From Cellulomonas sp. C5510 (GTDB taxonomy: Bacteria > Actinomycetota > Actinomycetes > Actinomycetales > Cellulomonadaceae), in contig NZ_CP081862.1 in assembly GCF_019797765.1 (NCBI RefSeq), forward strand, positions 3,596,001 to 3,660,000: a stretch of DNA of 64,000 nucleotides. Reading direction: 5' to 3'. Positions 9,104-17,283 of this stretch are shown here, in pieces (the stretch's first letter is position 1; every line of letters starts with the position of its first letter). The translations under genes were made by a program, and so were the position numbers. The notes beneath the pieces are model-generated. The model worked only from the letters and a program-made list of their open reading frames with translations. It did no database searches and was not told the origin of the DNA.

Positions 9104-10630
9104 TCAGGCCGCGGGCGTGCCGCCCGTCCCGCTGCCGCTGCGCCCGCCCAGGCCCTGGACGAGCTCGACCAGGTCCAGACCCGTCTGGGCCTTGAGCAGC
9201 GTGGCGAGCTCCTGGACGCCGGTCGACACCTGCCCGGGCAGGCGGGACGCGCCGTCCTTGTCGATGACCGTGATGCCGTCGATCGACGCGAGCGCGTCGG
9301 CGTAGGGCTGCGCGACCTTCGGCAGCGCGTCGAGCACCATCTGGAGCCGCGCCGACTCGGGGAACGCCTGGTACGCGTCCGACTCGGCCTTGATCGCGGC
9401 GGCGCGGGCCTCGCCGCGGGCCTGCTCGGCGGCGGCCTCGGCCTCGCCGCGGGCCTGGATGCCGTCCGCCTCGGCCTTCGCGAGCGCGAGGGCGCCCTCG
9501 GCGCGGCGCTGCTGCTCGACGAGCGCGGCCTCCGCGCGGGCGCGGGCGGCGGACGCCTCGGCCTCCGCCTGCGCAGTGGTGCGCTGCGCCTCGGCCTCGT
9601 ACTTGCGGATCGCGGCGGTCTTCGCGGCCTCCGCCTCCTGCTCCGCGGCGTACTTGCGGGCGTCGGCCTCCTGCTTGGCCTCGTACGTGCGGGCCTCGGC
9701 GGGCTTGCGGACCTCCGTCTGCAGCTCCTGCTCGCGCAGCGCGGCCCGCCGCTGGGCGACCTGCTCCTGCTGCTCGAGCACGCCCTGCTGCGCCTCGGCC
9801 TCCGCGCGCTCCTGGGCGGCCTCCGCGTCGGCGCGGGCCTTGGCGGTCTGCTGGGCGATCTCGGCGTTGCGCAGCGCGAGGGCCTTGTTGGACTCCGCGA
9901 TCTGCACCGCCGCCTCGTTGGAGCGCTCGGTGCTCTCCTGCCGCGCCTGCGCCTCGGCGATCTCCGCGTCCCGGGCCACGGCGGCGGCGCGGGGGCGACC
10001 GAGGTTGCGGATGTAGTCGCCGGTGTCCTCGACGGTCTGGATCTCGAAGTTCTCCAGGACGAGGCCGCGCTCGGCGAGCATCGGCACGGCGATGTCCTTG
10101 ACCTCCTTCGAGAACTCCTGCCGCTCGTAGAGGATCGACTCGACCGTGAGCGTGCCGGCGATGGTGCGGAGCACGCCGACGAGGACCTCGCTGGTCTGCT
10201 GCTCGATGACCTGCTCCTGGCTGCGGCCCGCGAACCGCTGCGCGGCCGCCCGCACCATGCGCTCCGTGCCCCCGACCTTCACCACGGCGATCGACCGGAG
10301 CGTGACGCCGACGCCGCTCTTGGTGGTGGCGTCCTCGGCGGTGACCGGGAAGCTCTGCGAGGCCAGCGACAGGCGCGCGACCTGCTCGAAGATCGGCTTG
10401 ACGAACGTGCCGCCGCCGATGACGACCCGCTGGCCGGACAGGTCCGTCGTCTCGTCGCCCGTCTCCGGGTTGATGACCGGCGTCCCGCTCTTGCGGCCCG
10501 TGATGATGAGCGCCTCGTCGGGGGTGGCGATCTTGAACCGCACCTTGGCGTAGACCGCCCCGATGATCGCGAGCACGATCACCAGCACGACGGCGGCGGC
10601 GACGACCAGGACGGTTCCTGCGATCTCCAT
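9104..10630 (-). CDS. Flotillin-like SPFH domain protein
   Basis: 508 residues. A single N-terminal transmembrane helix (about 4-27) is followed by an SPFH/band 7 domain (about 30-220). A very long Ala/Glu/Arg/Gln-rich coiled coil (about 230-430) and a C-terminal flotillin-type region (VVLDALPKVAQPYADAL, then LVELVQGLGG) complete it. Bacterial flotillins scaffold functional membrane microdomains. The ATG (MEIAGT) is preceded by GAGGGAG with four bases of spacing, which fixes the start and excludes the longer open frame upstream. No NfeD-type partner is seen next to it, unlike many flotillin loci. Confidence 0.93.
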   Translation of the reverse strand: MEIAGTVLVVAAAVVLVIVLAIIGAVYAKVRFKIATPDEALIITGRKSGTPVINPETGDETTDLSGQRVVIGGGTFVKPIFEQVARLSLASQSFPVTAEDATTKSGVGVTLRSIAVVKVGGTERMVRAAAQRFAGRSQEQVIEQQTSEVLVGVLRTIAGTLTVESILYERQEFSKEVKDIAVPMLAERGLVLENFEIQTVEDTGDYIRNLGRPRAAAVARDAEIAEAQARQESTERSNEAAVQIAESNKALALRNAEIAQQTAKARADAEAAQERAEAEAQQGVLEQQEQVAQRRAALREQELQTEVRKPAEARTYEAKQEADARKYAAEQEAEAAKTAAIRKYEAEAQRTTAQAEAEASAARARAEAALVEQQRRAEGALALAKAEADGIQARGEAEAAAEQARGEARAAAIKAESDAYQAFPESARLQMVLDALPKVAQPYADALASIDGITVIDKDGASRLPGQVSTGVQELATLLKAQTGLDLVELVQGLGGRSGSGTGGTPAA

Positions 10631-10742
10631 GGGGCTCCCTCGGGCGTGGCCGGTCGGCCGGGCGGGCGGGTGTGCTCCGACTGTAGAGGTCCGACCAGGT
10701 TCGTTCCCGGTGTTCCGAGCAGGATGGTGGCGGGGACGCGGC

Positions 10743-10901
10743 GTGCCCGTCGACGGCTGGGCGATCGCGGCCTGGTTCAGCATTCCGGCCGGGTCCCTCG
10801 ACGGACTCAGCCCGCACGAGTGCCTCGCCGACCGCCACCGCGACACCGAGCCGGCGGACCAGCTCGCACGCAGCACCGCTCTCCGGCGGTCGGCGGCGTG
10901 A
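10743..10901 (+). pseudogene. MbcA/ParS/Xre-type antitoxin (DUF2384-like) C-terminal fragment
   Basis: A 52-residue stretch in one frame reads as the C-terminal half of the DUF2384/MbcA-ParS family. It has a WAIAAWF helix, the pattern IPAGSLDGLSPHECLAD and a basic, alanine-rich tail before the stop. In complete family members this region follows a helix-turn-helix domain and binds a RES-type ADP-ribosylating toxin. Here the upstream frame gives no matching N-terminus, and no toxin gene lies nearby, so it looks like a relic. A GTG at 10743 could start a short protein. Assignment rests on motif resemblance only. Confidence 0.4.
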
Positions 10902-10936
10902 CAGCGGCGGGACGTGACCGGACCGCAGCCGTGGCG

Positions 10937-11443
10937 TCAGCCTGCGCCGCTGACGGCGACGGTCACCACGGTGCGACCCGGGGTCGGCTGGCGCACTGCC
11001 GCTCTCGCGGCCGCGTCCTCGACCTGGTCCGAGGCCTGGACGGTGACGATCTTCTGGTCCGGGAACCAGGCGAGCATCAGCACCACCGCGTCCTGTTCGT
11101 ACTCGGGAGGTCCGTACTGGTCTGCGTGCCCCACCCGCCACGCGTCCAGCGCCTCCTGCGGGGTGAGCTCGACCTCGTACACCGTCACAGTGCTCGCGAC
11201 GGTGTCCGGCCCCATCCCCAGTCCCCAGGACGACTCCTGCGACACCTGGCCGAGCATCGTGGCGGGGACGGGCGAGTCGAGCATCGGTTCACCCTCCAGC
11301 GCCGCCAGACGAGGCGACGGCCCCCCACGCAACGCCATCCAGACCAGGGCCGCGAACCCGGCCGCGACCACGAGGAGGACCCCGCCGGTCACCCAGGGCC
11401 AGACCCGGCCCCTACGCCTCGCGCCGACGGCGGACATGCTCAC
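10937..11443 (-). CDS. Membrane-anchored protein of unknown function
   Basis: 168 residues. A basic N-terminus (ARRRGRVWPW) and one transmembrane helix (about 18-40) are followed by an extracytoplasmic domain of about 125 residues without cysteines or a recognised motif. The ATG overlaps the stop of the 47-residue gene upstream as ATGA, so the two are translationally coupled. An N-terminal signal-anchor is more likely than a cleaved signal peptide, because no AxA site follows the helix. Family not recognised. Confidence 0.7.
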   Translation of the reverse strand: MSMSAVGARRRGRVWPWVTGGVLLVVAAGFAALVWMALRGGPSPRLAALEGEPMLDSPVPATMLGQVSQESSWGLGMGPDTVASTVTVYEVELTPQEALDAWRVGHADQYGPPEYEQDAVVLMLAWFPDQKIVTVQASDQVEDAAARAAVRQPTPGRTVVTVAVSGAG

Positions 11444-11583
11444 GCGGTCCCGGGCCGGACGAGGTCGACGGAGCCGGACACCCGCAGGAAGCCGACGTCG
11501 AGCAGCGCGGACAGGGAGGTCGTCCCGTTGATCACGGGCGCCAGCAACGCCGCGAGACGTCGACGAGAAGAGCGGGTTCTCAC
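11440..11583 (-). CDS. Small protein of 47 residues, coupled to the membrane-anchored protein gene
   Basis: Reads from a GTG preceded by GGAGGAG with three bases of spacing, and ends in an ATGA overlap with the next gene. Both features support real translation. The peptide has a basic N-terminus (RTRSSRRR), a hydrophobic segment (LAALLAPVI) and a neutral C-terminal half containing LSALLDVGFLRVSGSVDLV. No family is recognised. It may act mainly as a leader that couples expression of the following gene, or as a small membrane-associated partner. Confidence 0.5.
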   Translation of the reverse strand: MRTRSSRRRLAALLAPVINGTTSLSALLDVGFLRVSGSVDLVRPGTA

Positions 11584-11810
11584 AGGCTCCTCCACGATGA
11601 GCGACCTGCGGAGGAACCTAGAGGCCGAGTGATCGGCCGCGTGCGCGAACCGATCTGCTTCACCCGAACGGCGCGGTTCACGTCCCCATGCGGCATGAGA
11701 GAAGGCAGCTGGATGGCGCTCCTCGAGCTCGCCGGCTGACAACGAGACCGAGTGCGAGCACCCGGGGAGCCTCCCGTCGCACGCCGGCCCCGGGCACCGG
11801 CACCGCCCGG

Positions 11811-12851
11811 TCAGACCGCGCGCACCGACGCCCGCGCGTGCAGCGGCAGCGGCAGCCGGTGCACGACGCCGTCCTCGCCGGCCGGGCCGCCCTGCACCTG
11901 CTCGAGCAGCAGCTCGACGGCCCGCCGACCCAGGGCCTCGTGCGGGATCGCGAACGAGGTCAGCCCGGGCCGCAGCCACTCGGCCAGCGGGTAGTCGTCG
12001 AACGACACCACCGACACGTCGTCCGGCACCTCGAGGCCCGCCTCGCGCAGCGCCTGGTACGCGCCGAACGCGATGCGGTCGTTGAAGCACAGCAGCGCAC
12101 CGGGCCGCGGGTGCGCGGCGAGCAGCTCCCGCGTCGCCGCGTAGCCGTGGGGCGGGAGCCAGTCCTCGCAGACGTGGCCCGAGGCGGGGGCCAGGCCGTG
12201 CGCGGCGAGCTCCGCGAGGATGCCGGCGAGGCGCTCCGTGCCCGCGACCGTGCCGGGGGCGACGTCGCCGGGGTGCGGGCCGCCGCCGACCAGGTGGATG
12301 TCCCGGTGCCCGGCCTCGACCAGCAGCCGCGCCGCCTGCCGGCCCGCCTGCTCCTCGTCGGGTATGACCGCGGGCATCGGCGTCGGCTCGGACGGCACCG
12401 TGTTGAGCAGCACCGTGGGGACGCGGCCGGTCTGCGGCGCGGGCCGGGTGCGGGTGAACATCGAGGCGAGCACGATGCCGTCCACCTGCCGGTCGAGCAT
12501 GGCGTCGAGCAGCTGCTGCTCGGCCTCGTCGTCGCCCTCGGTCTCGCCGATGAACAGCAGGAACCCGTGCTCGCGCGCCGCCTCGATGGCGCCGCGGATC
12601 ATGTCGCCGGCGAGCTGCGAGGTCGCGACGGTGTCGGAGATGAAGCCGAGGGTGCGGGTGGTGCCCTTGCGCAGCCCGATGGACACGATGTTGGGGCGGT
12701 AGCCCAGCTCCCCGGCGGCGGCGCGGACGCGGTCCTGGACGGCGCGCGAGATCCGCAGCTCGTCGCCGCGCCCCGACAGCGCCAGCGACGCGGTCGTCGA
12801 CGACACCCCGGCGGCCCGCGCGACGTCCGCGAGCGTCACCCTGCGACCCAC
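11811..12851 (-). CDS. LacI family transcriptional regulator
   Basis: 346 residues. The N-terminal helix-turn-helix is VTLADVARAAGVSSTTASLALSG, with the hinge helix ISRAVQDRVRAAAGELGY, and a periplasmic-binding-protein-like effector domain (about 60-340) follows. GTG at 12851 is chosen because GGAGGG lies eight bases upstream and the helix-turn-helix begins at once; the longer open frame adds an unrelated N-terminus. It is divergent from the sugar importer operon starting at 13065, and a near-perfect LacI-type operator lies at 13008-13027. It is therefore the likely sugar-responsive repressor of that operon and possibly of itself. Confidence 0.92.
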   Translation of the reverse strand: MGRRVTLADVARAAGVSSTTASLALSGRGDELRISRAVQDRVRAAAGELGYRPNIVSIGLRKGTTRTLGFISDTVATSQLAGDMIRGAIEAAREHGFLLFIGETEGDDEAEQQLLDAMLDRQVDGIVLASMFTRTRPAPQTGRVPTVLLNTVPSEPTPMPAVIPDEEQAGRQAARLLVEAGHRDIHLVGGGPHPGDVAPGTVAGTERLAGILAELAAHGLAPASGHVCEDWLPPHGYAATRELLAAHPRPGALLCFNDRIAFGAYQALREAGLEVPDDVSVVSFDDYPLAEWLRPGLTSFAIPHEALGRRAVELLLEQVQGGPAGEDGVVHRLPLPLHARASVRAV

Positions 12852-13007
12852 GTGCGTGTCCCTCCGTCGGCGCGATCCTAGCGGCGGCCGGTGGTCGCGG
12901 TGCCACACCCGCGACCGCCTGCGGGAGCAGCGCCTCCTGCGGGAACCGTGACGAATCCGTGACCCTCACCGGCTTGACGCGGGCGGCGTCCCCGACCGAC
13001 AGTATGC

Positions 13008-13027
13008 GTGCTAAGTCGATTTAGCAC
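13008..13027. promoter_or_regulatory. LacI-family operator
   Basis: Arms GTGCTAA (13008-13014) and TTAGCAC (13021-13027) flank a six-base centre with the central CG pair typical of LacI-family sites; 18 of 20 positions are symmetric. It lies 37 bases before the start of the solute-binding protein gene, downstream of a TTGACG (12974-12979) that could be part of the promoter. It is the expected target of the divergent LacI regulator. Confidence 0.75.
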
Positions 13028-13064
13028 CGGCCTCCGGGCCGCTCCTCGATGAAGGGAGACACCG

Positions 13065-14444
13065 GTGTCTCGAATGAGCACGAAGGGCCGGCGGGCCGCC
13101 GCAGCGACGTCGCTGTGCCTCGCGGGTCTGCTGGCCGTGACGGCGTGCAGCGCACCCGGCGGCGGCACCACCGACACGGACGACTCGGCGACCGGCGGGT
13201 CCGGCAGCGCGACCGGGGACGTCACCGCGACCTGCGGCACCGACCCGGTGACGCTCAGCGCGTACATCGAGACGGGCTTCCCCATGCCCAAGGACCTGTT
13301 CGACGAGTTCACGAAGCAGTACCCCAACGTGACGTTCGACGTCCGCGAGGACCAGTTCGCGGTCATCACCCAGAACGCCCCCCGCGTGCTGGCCGACGAC
13401 CCGCCGGACCTCATGCGCCTGCCGCAGATGTCCGAGCTGGCGAAGGACGGCCTGCTGCTCGACCTCGACGGCTACGCGAGCTCGATGGGCTGGGACCAGT
13501 GGCCCGCCTCGCAGCTCGTCCAGCTGCGCGTCGACGACGACGGCGCCCGCGGCGAGGGCCCGCTGTACGGCATGGGCCTCGGGTTCTCCATGACGGGCGT
13601 GTTCTACAACAAGGACCTCGCGGCGCAGATCGGCGTCACGGAGCCCCCCGCCACGCTCGCCGAGCTCGACGACATGATGCAGAAGGCCAAGGACGCCGGC
13701 ATCACGCCCGCCGCGCAGTTCAACGGCGGCGCCACCGGCGGCCTCGCGTTCCCGCTCCAGGGGCTCATGGCGTCCTACGGCGACACCACCGAGATCAACG
13801 ACTGGATCTTCCAGCGGTCCGGCGCGACGATCGACACGGAGACCAACCTCCAGGCCGCCGAGCACCTGAAGTCGTGGATCGACGCCGGCTACTTCGCCGA
13901 CGACATCAACTCCCTCGACTACTCGATGATGATGAGCCGGTTCATGGAGGGCGAGAGCCTCCTGATGTTCAACGGCGACTGGGAGTCGGGCAACCTCGAC
14001 GCGCAGATGCCGGGCAAGGTCGGGTTCTTCCTCATGCCCCCGCTCGAGGAGGGCGGCGACCTCGGGGCGATGTCCGCGCCGCTGACCTTCGGGATCGGCG
14101 CGCAGGCGGAGCACCCGGACTGCGCGGCGTTCTTCTTCGACTGGGCGGCCACCAACGAGGAGGCCCGCACCATCCAGGTCGAGGTCGGCGGCTCGCACCC
14201 CCTGGGCCTGGCGGACGCGTTCATGCCGGAGGTCGACGCGGACTCCGTGACCGCGCAGACGCTGGCGGCCGGCGCGACCATCGGCGAGAAGGACGGCGCG
14301 ATGGACTTCATCGCCAACGCCACCGGCGCGATCTACGCCAAGGGCTGGACGCCGAACCTGCAGAAGCTCGTCGCCGGCCAGCAGGACCCGGCCGGCATGC
14401 TCGCCGACGTGCAGAAGCAGTACGAGAGCGAGATCGGCGGCTGA
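13065..14444 (+). CDS. CUT1 sugar ABC transporter substrate-binding lipoprotein
   Basis: 459 residues. A basic N-terminus, hydrophobic core and lipobox VTAC mark a membrane-anchored lipoprotein. The mature part has the extracellular solute-binding family 1 fold, with FYNKDLAAQIGVTEPPATLAEL in the hinge region and FMEGESLLMFNGDWESG typical of maltose- or sucrose-type binders. The GTG start is favoured by AGGGAG six bases upstream; an ATG nine bases later is the alternative. It is the first gene of an operon with two permeases, an esterase and sucrose phosphorylase. This suggests an alpha-glucoside or acylated sucrose ligand (inference). Confidence 0.92.
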   Translation: MSRMSTKGRRAAAATSLCLAGLLAVTACSAPGGGTTDTDDSATGGSGSATGDVTATCGTDPVTLSAYIETGFPMPKDLFDEFTKQYPNVTFDVREDQFAVITQNAPRVLADDPPDLMRLPQMSELAKDGLLLDLDGYASSMGWDQWPASQLVQLRVDDDGARGEGPLYGMGLGFSMTGVFYNKDLAAQIGVTEPPATLAELDDMMQKAKDAGITPAAQFNGGATGGLAFPLQGLMASYGDTTEINDWIFQRSGATIDTETNLQAAEHLKSWIDAGYFADDINSLDYSMMMSRFMEGESLLMFNGDWESGNLDAQMPGKVGFFLMPPLEEGGDLGAMSAPLTFGIGAQAEHPDCAAFFFDWAATNEEARTIQVEVGGSHPLGLADAFMPEVDADSVTAQTLAAGATIGEKDGAMDFIANATGAIYAKGWTPNLQKLVAGQQDPAGMLADVQKQYESEIGG

Positions 14445-15382
14445 TGATGCAGATGCGGACGACCGGTCGTCCCGGTCTCCGCGAGGTGGCCGAGCAGCCG
14501 CACGGCCTGGACGACAGGCGCCGGGGCTGGGTCGCGCTCGCCCTCGTGGTGCCGGCCGCCGTGGTGTACGTGGTGTTCGTGCTGCGGCCCCTGGCGCTGA
14601 CCGTGCAGTACTCGTTCTACGACTGGAACGGCATCTCCGCCGCCACGTGGGTCGGGATCGACAACTACACGCGCCTGTTCGGCGACTCCGAGATGTTCGG
14701 GTCGATCCTCAACGCGCTCCAGCTCATCATCTACTTCAGCTTCGTCCCGGTGCTGCTGGGCCTGCTGACGGCGGCGATCATCCGGAAGTTCGCCACCAGC
14801 CGCCTGGCGCTGGTGTCCCGGACCGTGCTGTTCCTGCCGCAGGTCATCCCCCTGGTGGCCGCGGGCATCATGTGGACCTGGCTGATGTCGTCCGACGGCC
14901 TCGTCAACCAGGTGCTGCGGGCGGTCGGCCTCGACTCGCTCACCCGGGCGTGGCTCGGCGACTTCCAGACCGCGCTGCCCGCGGTCGGCGTCATCGGCGC
15001 GTGGGTGGCGCTCGGCCTGTGCATGCTGCTGCTGCTCGCCGGCATGACGAAGATCGACCCCGCCCTCTACGAGGCCGCGCGCCTCGACGGCGCCGGCGCG
15101 GTCCGCGAGTTCTTCGCGATCACGCTGCCGAGCCTGCGCCAGGAGCTGGGCGTGTGCATCACCGTGACGGTGATCGCCGCGCTCGCCAGCTTCGACATCG
15201 TCTACATCTCCACGCAGGGCGGCCCCGGCAACGCCACGCTCGTCCCCGGCCTGGAGATCTACTACCTGGCGTTCTTCAGCCGGGAGGTCGGCCAGGCGTC
15301 CGCCCTCGCGGTGGCGTTCATGGTGCTCGTCCTCGCCATCGTGCTGCCGATCCAGCGCCTGACCCGGGAAGGTGACCGGTGA
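14444..15382 (+). CDS. CUT1 sugar ABC transporter permease (MalF/UgpA type)
   Basis: 312 residues with six predicted helices. The EAA loop appears as EAARLDGAGAVREFFAITLP, the contact site for the ATPase. The ATG overlaps the last base of the binding-protein stop (TGATG), so translation is coupled. N-terminal residues 1-35 are cytoplasmic and polar. No ATP-binding subunit is encoded in the operon. In actinobacteria such importers are usually energised by a shared MsiK-type ATPase encoded elsewhere. Confidence 0.93.
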   Translation: MMQMRTTGRPGLREVAEQPHGLDDRRRGWVALALVVPAAVVYVVFVLRPLALTVQYSFYDWNGISAATWVGIDNYTRLFGDSEMFGSILNALQLIIYFSFVPVLLGLLTAAIIRKFATSRLALVSRTVLFLPQVIPLVAAGIMWTWLMSSDGLVNQVLRAVGLDSLTRAWLGDFQTALPAVGVIGAWVALGLCMLLLLAGMTKIDPALYEAARLDGAGAVREFFAITLPSLRQELGVCITVTVIAALASFDIVYISTQGGPGNATLVPGLEIYYLAFFSREVGQASALAVAFMVLVLAIVLPIQRLTREGDR

Positions 15383-16203
15383 TCGTCTCCCGCCGCGAGG
15401 CGTGGCTGAGCCGCGTCCTGCTGATCCTGCTGATGGTCATCACCATCGCCCCGTTCGTGAGCCTCTTCCTCACCGCGCTGCACCCGTCGGGCTCCTACCC
15501 CGCCGGCCTGTCGCTGCCCGAGCAGCCGCAGTGGCACAACTTCGTGGACGCGTTCCAGGCCGCGAACATGCGCGCGCTGCTGTGGTCGAGCGTGCTCATC
15601 GAGATCGGCACCGTCCCGCTGTCGCTGCTCATCGCGACGCTCGCGGGGTTCTCGCTCGGGCACCTGCGCCCGCCGGGGCACCGCTGGATCTTCCTGGCGT
15701 TCGTGCTCGGGCTGACCCTGCCGTTCCAGGGCGTGATCGTGCCGCTGTACTACCAGATGCGCGACCTCGGCCTGCTCAACACCCGGTGGGCGATCATCCT
15801 GCCGCTGCTCGGCCTGTACATGCCGTTCGCGGTGATGTGGATGCGGGCGCACTTCGTCAACATGCCGGAGGACCTGTCCGAGGCCGCGCGCATCGACGGT
15901 GCCGGCACGTGGCAGCTGTTCAGCCGCATCCACCTGCCGCTGTCCGCGCCCGCGCTCTCCTCCCTCGGGATCCTGCTGTTCCTGTGGACCTGGAACCAGT
16001 TCCTGCTGGCGGTGGTGCTCGTCGACGACCCGACCCAGCGCACGATGGCCGGCGCGCTCGGGGCGTTCCAGGGCCAGTGGGGCACCGACATCCCGCTGCT
16101 GTGCGCGGGCTCGCTGCTGATCCTCACGCCGACGCTCATCGTCTTCCTGGCGTTCCAGCGGCAGTTCGTCTCCGCGCTCATGCAGGGGGCGGTCAAGGGA
16201 TGA
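15379..16203 (+). CDS. CUT1 sugar ABC transporter permease (MalG type)
   Basis: 274 residues, six helices, with the EAA loop EAARIDGAGTWQLFSRIHLP near residue 170. The GTG start overlaps the preceding permease stop as GTGA. It forms the heteromeric membrane channel with the upstream permease. The end overlaps the esterase gene as ATGA, extending the chain of coupled genes from 13065 to 17216. Confidence 0.93.
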   Translation: MIVSRREAWLSRVLLILLMVITIAPFVSLFLTALHPSGSYPAGLSLPEQPQWHNFVDAFQAANMRALLWSSVLIEIGTVPLSLLIATLAGFSLGHLRPPGHRWIFLAFVLGLTLPFQGVIVPLYYQMRDLGLLNTRWAIILPLLGLYMPFAVMWMRAHFVNMPEDLSEAARIDGAGTWQLFSRIHLPLSAPALSSLGILLFLWTWNQFLLAVVLVDDPTQRTMAGALGAFQGQWGTDIPLLCAGSLLILTPTLIVFLAFQRQFVSALMQGAVKG

Positions 16204-17216
16204 CGACGCTCTCCGAGCTGCGGCGGCCCCCCTTCGACCCCGAGATCGCCGCGGCGCTCACCGAGCACGCCTCGGACGTGGTCGTCGGGGTCCCGGAGGG
16301 CGGGATCGCGTCGCTGCACGCCCGCCACGTCGAGCCGGACCTCGGCCCGCTGGCGGCGCGGTACCGCATCGAGGAGATGACGGTGCCCGCCCCCCGGCCC
16401 GGCGGGACCGACGTGCCCGTGCTCGTGCTCCGGCCGCACGGAGCCGCCGCCCCGACGCCCGTGATCGTGCACCTGCACGGCGGCGGGCTCGTCACCGGCT
16501 CCGTGCGGGACAACGTGCTCGACGCCTGCGAGCTCGCCGACGAGGTCGGCGCGGCCGTGGTGTCGGTGGACTACCGGCTGGCCCCGGCGCACCCGTACCC
16601 GGCGGCGCTCGACGACGCCTACGCGGCCCTGGAGTGGGTCGTCGCCCAGGCCGGGGCGCTCGGCATCGACCCCGGGCGGGTCCTGCTCGGCGGCATCAGC
16701 GCGGGCGGCGGCCTCGCGGCGGCCACCGCTCTCGCCGCCCGCGACCGCGGCGGCCCGGTGCTCGCGGGTCAGCTGCTGGTGTGCCCGATGCTCGACGACC
16801 GCGACGGCGACGGCTCCCCCGCGCAGATGCGCGGCCACGGCTCCTGGGACGCCGACGCGAACCGGGAGGCCTGGCGCGCCTACCTCGGCGACGCGCAGGG
16901 CGGGGACGACGTCCCGGCCACCGCCGCACCCGCGCGGGCCGCCGACCTCTCCGGCCTGCCCCCGACGTTCGTCGACGTCGGCTCGGCCGAGACGTTCCGG
17001 GACGAGTGCGTCGCGTACGCGTCCCGCATCTGGGCGGCCGGCGGCGACGCCGAGCTGCACGTCTGGCCGGGCGGCTGCCATGCCTTCGACGTGTTCGTCC
17101 CGGGCGCCGCCCTGTCGCAGGCCTCCCGCGCCGCCCGGCGCGCGTGGGTGCGCCGGCTGCTCGGGCCCCGCGGGTCCGAGGGGCAGGCGCCGCCCGCGGC
17201 CTCCCCGACCCTGTGA
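16200..17216 (+). CDS. Alpha/beta hydrolase, HSL-type esterase
   Basis: 338 residues. The oxyanion-hole motif HLHGGGLVTGS and the nucleophile elbow GGISAGGG are those of the hormone-sensitive-lipase family, and the catalytic His is probably in GGCHAFD near the C-terminus. No signal peptide, so it acts in the cytoplasm on short-chain acyl esters. The ATG overlaps the permease stop (ATGA). Its position between a sugar importer and sucrose phosphorylase suggests that it removes acyl groups from an imported acylated sugar before phosphorolysis; that is inference. Confidence 0.88.
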   Translation: MTTLSELRRPPFDPEIAAALTEHASDVVVGVPEGGIASLHARHVEPDLGPLAARYRIEEMTVPAPRPGGTDVPVLVLRPHGAAAPTPVIVHLHGGGLVTGSVRDNVLDACELADEVGAAVVSVDYRLAPAHPYPAALDDAYAALEWVVAQAGALGIDPGRVLLGGISAGGGLAAATALAARDRGGPVLAGQLLVCPMLDDRDGDGSPAQMRGHGSWDADANREAWRAYLGDAQGGDDVPATAAPARAADLSGLPPTFVDVGSAETFRDECVAYASRIWAAGGDAELHVWPGGCHAFDVFVPGAALSQASRAARRAWVRRLLGPRGSEGQAPPAASPTL

Positions 17217-17220
17217 GACC

Positions 17221-17261
17221 GGCGGCGACGCCGCCCCGACCCGCCCGGCCGCGCCGGGCGG
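17221..17261 (+). terminator. Two adjacent intercistronic hairpins before sucrose phosphorylase
   Basis: A 6-bp stem GGCGGC/GCCGCC (17221-17226 with 17230-17235, 3-base loop) is followed by a 9-bp stem CCGCCCGGC/GCCGGGCGG (17241-17249 with 17253-17261, 3-base loop). They fill most of the 67-base gap after the esterase gene. They may attenuate transcription or protect the upstream mRNA end. Confidence 0.5.
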
Positions 17262-17283
17262 ACCGACCGGAGAAGAGATCCCC

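Noticed and set aside
7566..11632. Very long open frames on both strands across the APC permease, flotillin and neighbouring genes
   Set aside because: They are compositional shadows: Arg/Ala/Gly/Pro-rich low-complexity translations in the wrong frame, while the opposite frames hold clear domains. High GC removes stop codons.
11641..11810. Tiny open frames with ribosome-binding-like sequences (for example an eight-codon frame near 11710)
   Set aside because: Too short, with no overlap or conservation argument; the gap is taken as ordinary intergenic sequence.
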